Below, one piece after another: positions 60,000-64,000 of a stretch of DNA of 64,000 bases; the first letter of the stretch is position 1; each line of letters opens with the position of its first letter. A program made the translations under genes and the position numbers. Origin of the DNA: Defluviitaleaceae bacterium (GTDB lineage Bacteria; Bacillota; Clostridia; Lachnospirales; UBA5962); contig WRBA01000011.1 in NCBI GenBank assembly GCA_009779915.1, forward strand, positions 30,374-94,373, given 5' to 3'. The notes under the pieces were generated by a model. The model was not told the origin of the DNA, made no database searches, and saw only the letters and a list, made by a program, of their open reading frames with translations.

Positions 60000-61717
60000 A
60001 ATATTTCCTCCTTAATAATTTGTGGGGAAAGCCATTTCCTAAGGCAAATGTTGAGTGCTGTAAGCTCTATTGGTTTTGGTAAAATATCGTCCATACGATT
60101 ACTTAAGAAAATTTGTTCGGTGTCTTTGACCGCATTTGCACTAAGAGCTACAATAGGCACGGCTTCATTCCAGCCGCCAAGCTCACGTATACTTCTGGTC
60201 GCTTCCACTCCGTCCATTTCCGGCATCATATAATCCATAAAAATAAGATCATATTGCTTATTTTTTGCAAGATCAATAGCCTCCTTGCCGCTTCCTGCCA
60301 AATCAGGTGTAATTTCAAAAACCTCAAGCATTAACTCGGCAACTGTAAGATTAATTTCCATATCATCTACCACTAATACTTTAGCATCAGGGGCGGCAAA
60401 TTCAGCAATATTTGTATTATCCTTCTTATCAGTTGTACCATCAGCCGGCGTATATGGCAAGATTACCGAAAATGTAGACCCTTCCCCATAAACGCTCTTA
60501 ACTTCAATATCACCATCCATCATACGACAGAGATTATAGCATATTGCAAGCCCGAGACCGGTGCCAACAATATTACGGTTTTTACGAATATCAAGCTGTT
60601 CAAAGGGGCTAAACAGCTTATCAATATCATAGTCGCGTATCCCCATCCCTGTGTCTTTTACTTCAAAGTGTAAATTATTTTCATTATCAAGCCATGCCGA
60701 AAAAGTAATACCGCCTTTTTGCGTATACTTAAGGGCATTTGACAAAATATTTGTAAGTACTTGCCTCAATCTATTTTCATCACCATTTATTTTTTCAGGA
60801 AGATTTTTATTAAAGTTACATTCCATTATCAGCTGCTTTTGAGTACACATTGTAGAAAACATAGAACGCAGATTATCAAGCATCGCTGTTAAATTGTAAT
60901 TTTCTTTAATGATTTCCATCTTCCCGGCTTCAATTTTAGAAAAGTCCAGTATATCATTTATAATAGACAATAAAGAATTAGAGGCTTTTCGTATATCTGA
61001 TATATATTTCCTATGTTCCGGATCGAGGTCTAAACGATCAAGTATGGTACTCATGCCTAAAATGGCGTTCATAGGGGTTCTTATTTCATGGCTCATTGTG
61101 GCTAAGAAGTCGCTCTTAGCATTATTAGCCGCTTCAGCCCGCTGTTTCTCACGCATAAAGTCAGTTAAGTCAAGCATAACTATCAATGTCCCTGTTGCAA
61201 TCCCTTTTGCGCCGCCGCCGACACTCCGCAGTTCAACAGAGTAGAATTTTGGCTGCCCATTCTTAGAAAAATCAATCCATGCATCAAAAGTAATAGTCTC
61301 TTCTGATAAAGCCGAGTTTTCAATCGCATGTTTGAATACTTGCATGGTTTCTTGTGATAAATATGCTTTAAATATGTCTTCGTAACTATGATTTCTAATA
61401 AAATCAAGGTTGGGCGTACCGATTACACTTAAGAAAATACTGGTGGATAAAACGAGTCTCTCACTTTCATCCAGTAGTATAATAATACTTGGACAATATT
61501 CCAAAAGCATATCCGTATATGCCTTTTGCCTTGCATTGGCTGCTAAAAGAGCACTCCCTATAGTATCTTTAGCTTCAGAAGCTTTGGTGACTTTATCTAA
61601 AAAACTCTTAGATACCCTAATCTCGCGTGAAAGCTTTTTAATTTCTAAATTAAGCTTGTTTACTTCATCACGAAGGGCAATGTTCTCTTCTTCTAGTGAA
61701 AGTTGAATATCTATAAT
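59996..61717 (-). CDS. Soluble hybrid histidine kinase with coiled coil, PAS and receiver; probable ATT start
   Basis: About 573 residues. A charged coiled coil (EEENIALRDEVNKLNLEIKK) is followed by a PAS-like domain (DMLLEYCPSIIILLDESERL), HisKA with TMSHEIRTPMNAILGM, HATPase (NILSNALKYT, GTGLGLAI) and a receiver with IFMDYMMPEMDGVEA. No membrane segment. The first ATG in frame is at 61510, but about 69 codons of clear coding sequence precede it, back to an in-frame TGA at 61732-61730. A strong SD AAAGGAGGG at 61730-61722 is followed by ATT at 61720 and 61717 and no ATG, GTG or TTG, so translation probably begins at AUU. Coupled to FIST protein 1. Confidence 0.85.
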   Translation of the reverse strand: MIDIQLSLEEENIALRDEVNKLNLEIKKLSREIRVSKSFLDKVTKASEAKDTIGSALLAANARQKAYTDMLLEYCPSIIILLDESERLVLSTSIFLSVIGTPNLDFIRNHSYEDIFKAYLSQETMQVFKHAIENSALSEETITFDAWIDFSKNGQPKFYSVELRSVGGGAKGIATGTLIVMLDLTDFMREKQRAEAANNAKSDFLATMSHEIRTPMNAILGMSTILDRLDLDPEHRKYISDIRKASNSLLSIINDILDFSKIEAGKMEIIKENYNLTAMLDNLRSMFSTMCTQKQLIMECNFNKNLPEKINGDENRLRQVLTNILSNALKYTQKGGITFSAWLDNENNLHFEVKDTGMGIRDYDIDKLFSPFEQLDIRKNRNIVGTGLGLAICYNLCRMMDGDIEVKSVYGEGSTFSVILPYTPADGTTDKKDNTNIAEFAAPDAKVLVVDDMEINLTVAELMLEVFEITPDLAGSGKEAIDLAKNKQYDLIFMDYMMPEMDGVEATRSIRELGGWNEAVPIVALSANAVKDTEQIFLSNRMDDILPKPIELTALNICLRKWLSPQIIKEEIL

Positions 61718-61754
61718 AATGCCCTCCTTTCAAGCATACTAAAGTAAGTCTTTA

Positions 61755-61997
61755 GAGTTTGTTTAGTATCTCGCTTACGAAGAGCTTTTGAAGAAATTTT
61801 TTGTCAGGCACGGAAGTGTCGACGAGTGGGAACCCATTAAAGCCTGCTTTAATGGGTAGCGGGCGACGCATAATCGAAGATATTACGCAACGCCACCCCT
61901 AAAAGCTTCGCTTTTTGGGGACCCCGGAGGAGACACTGACAAAGCATGACAGAAAATTTGTTAAAAGAACATCGGAATGGAGATACTAAACAGGCTC
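61755..61997. repeat. MITE-like element, family AACCTGTTTACTATCTC, copy 2
   Basis: Ends GAGTTTGTTTAGTATCTC (61755-61772) and GAGATACTAAACAGGCTC (61980-61997) match after complementing except at two positions. 243 bp, with internal perfect hairpins ACCCATTAAAG / CTTTAATGGGT and CCCCTAAAAGC with GCTTTTTGGGG. It ends exactly at the stop codon of FIST protein 2 and separates it from the kinase gene. Related ends at 18088-18248. Confidence 0.78.
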
Positions 61998-63161
61998 TTA
62001 GAATAAACAGGCAACAAAAGCATCGTTATGGAAGCGGTTTACTGCTTTATTGCTCAAATCTTGAGTAGGGCAAAATTCACCGCCGGAGCATACCATCATA
62101 AATGGCAGTCTGCCTGCCACTTTCTTGTCAACCAAATCCATCTCACCGTATTGGTCAACCCCAAGGGTCATTATACGACCAACACATGAGTAAATCAAAA
62201 GCCCTGAAGCATTCTCAATATCTTTAAGTATCTGATCCGCCGCCTGCCCTGTTGTGAAAAGTATATCTTCCTTATCGGTAGGGGTGATATAAAGTGTGCT
62301 GCCTTCAGGGGTAGCGCCGGCGCATATGGCATAGTTCTCAGGTGTAAGACCGACAAACACCTTAGAAACCCACGGTGTATTATCATTATAATCAAGTAAG
62401 AAAGGGAGCGAGGCCATAGCATATGCATCTTCACTTGCCTTAGCAAGCCCTAATTCTTCAAAAAACTTACTAATATGGCGGCCATTTACCTCCATAATCA
62501 CATGCCCTGAACTTTTAGTAATAAGGGCACTCTTGTCAAAAGCTTTGTTTGGCGAAATATTGGCAATATAAAATTTAGGCTGCACTTTTCCGTAAAATAA
62601 AACCATAGCCATTTTATCTAAATGATGCTCGCCTTCAGCAATCATATAGCTGCTTGAAAGATTCGGCGTATCATCTACTGCAATAGTACCAAAGCACGGT
62701 ACCCCTCCGGATACTTCTGTAATTACATTTGCATATTCATCCCCTGAGTTTTGATACATAAATGGGGCAAAGGTGAAAATCAAGGAAGGCTTGTCCAATC
62801 TTTTTGCAGCAGCTTCTTTGTAACTTTCTGCAATTATTTTGCCAGGCTCATTTAAAAGAGAGGATGTTATCACTTTCTCAAATTCCACATCATCGCTGGT
62901 TATTAACATAATTGATAAAACAAGGGAGTCTGCGTTATCTGCTATTGACAAATTAGATGTAATTGTCCCTACCACATCAAAAGGCAATGCATCACATATA
63001 GCTTTAACAACACCTGAGAGTACAAATTCATAATGACATGCAATAATACCAATGGAGTTTTTCAAAAGATTCTCTTCAAGTCCCAGCTGTTCTTTAATCT
63101 GATTTATAGCCAGTGTTTCATCATCAAGCTCGTCTGTATACGCAACAAAAGTTTTAATCAC
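61998..63161 (-). CDS. FIST-domain sensory protein 2
   Basis: 387 residues, same length and order as FIST protein 1 (FIST_N then FIST_C): NSIGIIACHYEFVLSGVVKA, FDVVGTITSNLSI, GVPCFGTIAVDD, and FMMVCSGGEFCPT near the end. The two copies flank the hybrid kinase, suggesting an ancient duplication and two inputs to one kinase. The intergenic space to the kinase is now occupied by a MITE. It is 62 bases downstream of the pyroglutamyl peptidase gene. Confidence 0.9.
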   Translation of the reverse strand: MIKTFVAYTDELDDETLAINQIKEQLGLEENLLKNSIGIIACHYEFVLSGVVKAICDALPFDVVGTITSNLSIADNADSLVLSIMLITSDDVEFEKVITSSLLNEPGKIIAESYKEAAAKRLDKPSLIFTFAPFMYQNSGDEYANVITEVSGGVPCFGTIAVDDTPNLSSSYMIAEGEHHLDKMAMVLFYGKVQPKFYIANISPNKAFDKSALITKSSGHVIMEVNGRHISKFFEELGLAKASEDAYAMASLPFLLDYNDNTPWVSKVFVGLTPENYAICAGATPEGSTLYITPTDKEDILFTTGQAADQILKDIENASGLLIYSCVGRIMTLGVDQYGEMDLVDKKVAGRLPFMMVCSGGEFCPTQDLSNKAVNRFHNDAFVACLF

Positions 63162-63223
63162 AATAAATCCCTCCTATGTTTTTATGCATTTTAACATATA
63201 TGCCCATAAAAATCAATCAGCCG

Positions 63224-63853
63224 CTATGTAATAAAATCAATATCCACCTTATTTTCAATTATTGCTTTAACAGCAAGTACGATACCTCGCCGCATTTCAT
63301 CAGGAGTCATATAGAATATGTTATTTTTACCCATAATCTGCTCAGGAAAAAATGGCACATGGATGAAACCACATCGCATATTTTCATACTTTTTATTGTT
63401 AAGATAGAGAAGTGCGTATAATAAATTATTGCATACATAAGCCCCTGCCGAATATGAAACATTAGCGGGTATATTGTTTTCTCTAAGTTTTTTAACAATA
63501 GCTTTAACAGGAAGAGAAGCATAATAAGCAGTCTCTCCTCCCTCAAATATAACTTCATGAGAAGCACGGTGGTCATCGTTATCAGGACTGTTTGCGTCCC
63601 GTAAATTAAGCCCAACTTTTTCAACCCTAAGTCCAAAAGCACCGGCGGCTTGACCTAGACTTAATACCACATCAGGCTTTTCCGACTCCAAAAGTTCTCC
63701 CACAGCTTTAATTGAGCTTTTGTATGATGTCGGAATTTCGCGCTTTATGATATCATGCCCATCTATATTATCCGGTATTAGCTTTAAAACTTCATAAGCC
63801 GGGTTAATTGTTTCGCCGCCAAACGGTTCAAAGCCCGTTAATAGTATTTTCAT
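63224..63853 (-). CDS. pcp: Pyroglutamyl-peptidase I
   Basis: 209 residues, peptidase family C15. LLTGFEPFGGETINPA at the start, the catalytic Glu region near residue 77-85 (EKVGLNLRDA follows LSLGQAAGAFGLR), the catalytic Cys in SAGAYVCNNLLYALL near 139 and the His in GFIHVPFFPEQ near 163. Removes N-terminal pyroglutamate from peptides in the cytoplasm. GGAGGAG precedes the ATG. Confidence 0.95.
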   Translation of the reverse strand: MKILLTGFEPFGGETINPAYEVLKLIPDNIDGHDIIKREIPTSYKSSIKAVGELLESEKPDVVLSLGQAAGAFGLRVEKVGLNLRDANSPDNDDHRASHEVIFEGGETAYYASLPVKAIVKKLRENNIPANVSYSAGAYVCNNLLYALLYLNNKKYENMRCGFIHVPFFPEQIMGKNNIFYMTPDEMRRGIVLAVKAIIENKVDIDFIT

Positions 63854-63877
63854 GCTCTCCTCCTCTTATTTTACTAA

Positions 63878-64000
63878 TATAGTGAATAAACTTTTAAACA
63901 GTCTAAATGAGCTTGCTCATTTTGCTGTTTTAAAGTTTATGAACGCCCCGAAATTCGTACATTTTGCAAACAAAATGTACGAATTCTCGAGGCTCGTTTA
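63878..64000. repeat. Hairpin-rich repeat, family TATAGTGAATAAAC, copy 2 (partial)
   Basis: Nearly identical to 33983-34070 in the same orientation (TATAGTGAATAAACTTT, AAATGAGCTTGCTCATTTT, GCCCCGAAATTCGTACATTT), then a shorter middle and CGAATTCTCGAGGCTCGTTTA. It runs off the right edge. Confidence 0.72.

Noticed and set aside
1..64000. CRISPR array
   Set aside because: No regularly spaced direct repeats with unique spacers and no cas genes are seen; the repeats found are palindromic elements.

Overview
The window is AT-rich chromosomal DNA from a spore-forming anaerobe of the class Clostridia (Firmicutes). Supporting this are strong Shine-Dalgarno (SD) sequences with frequent TTG/GTG starts, the cysS-mrnC-rlmB-yacP-sigH order, hprK with whiA and crh, the sporulation genes spoIIID and ytaF, a tryptophan T-box, an M-box, and a ferredoxin-dependent 2-oxoacid oxidation cluster with ptb and buk. 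I cannot name the genus.

Layout. 1-0.8 kb: start of the division/cell-wall cluster (mraZ, rsmH) with tandem MraZ boxes. 1-5.5 kb: membrane proteins and a family 4 glycosyltransferase. 5.6-10.8 kb: minus-strand cluster ptb-iorA-iorB-buk-yczE, which should turn aryl or branched 2-oxoacids into acids plus ATP. 10.9-12.6 kb: 3' part of spoIIID and a large serine recombinase. 13-20 kb: lipoprotein, T-box-controlled trpB-like gene, hybrid kinase, tRNA-Leu, amidohydrolase. 20-30 kb: one long plus-strand housekeeping run (ispF, cysS, mrnC, rlmB, yacP, sigH, uvrC, hprK, murB, whiA, crh, HAD phosphatase). 30-34 kb: methyltransferase, flavodoxin, htpG, a secreted protein. 34.2 kb: 5' part of spoIIID. 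34.6-40.1 kb: shikimate operon (DAHP synthase, aroB, aroA, aroC, fused aroE-aroK). 40-44.7 kb: GntR/ABC operon, M-box mgtE, lipoprotein. 44.8-50.3 kb: ytaF, murQ, phosphodiesterase-like protein and an ABC exporter. 50.5-58.7 kb: surface protein, DNA glycosylase, tsaE-tsaB-rimI, Lon-like protease, MBL hydrolase, CofE-like ligase. 58.8-63.9 kb: FIST protein, hybrid kinase, FIST protein, pyroglutamyl peptidase.

Main discovery. spoIIID, the mother-cell sporulation regulator, is split. Codons 1-38 lie on the plus strand at 34240-34353. The remaining 54 codons lie on the minus strand at 11050-10886, 23.3 kb away and in opposite orientation. The 3' part directly adjoins a large serine recombinase gene. 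The two junctions share the hexamer TACATA, and the non-spoIIID sides are inverted copies of each other, as expected of attL and attR derived from one palindromic attP. Because the sites face each other, recombination would invert, not excise, the 23.3 kb between them, restoring a 92-codon spoIIID while keeping all the essential genes in between. This looks like a skin-type sporulation switch converted into an inversion.

The intergenic regions also carry several families of short inverted-repeat (MITE-like) elements. Two related copies lie just inside and just outside the two spoIIID junctions and may explain how the geometry arose.
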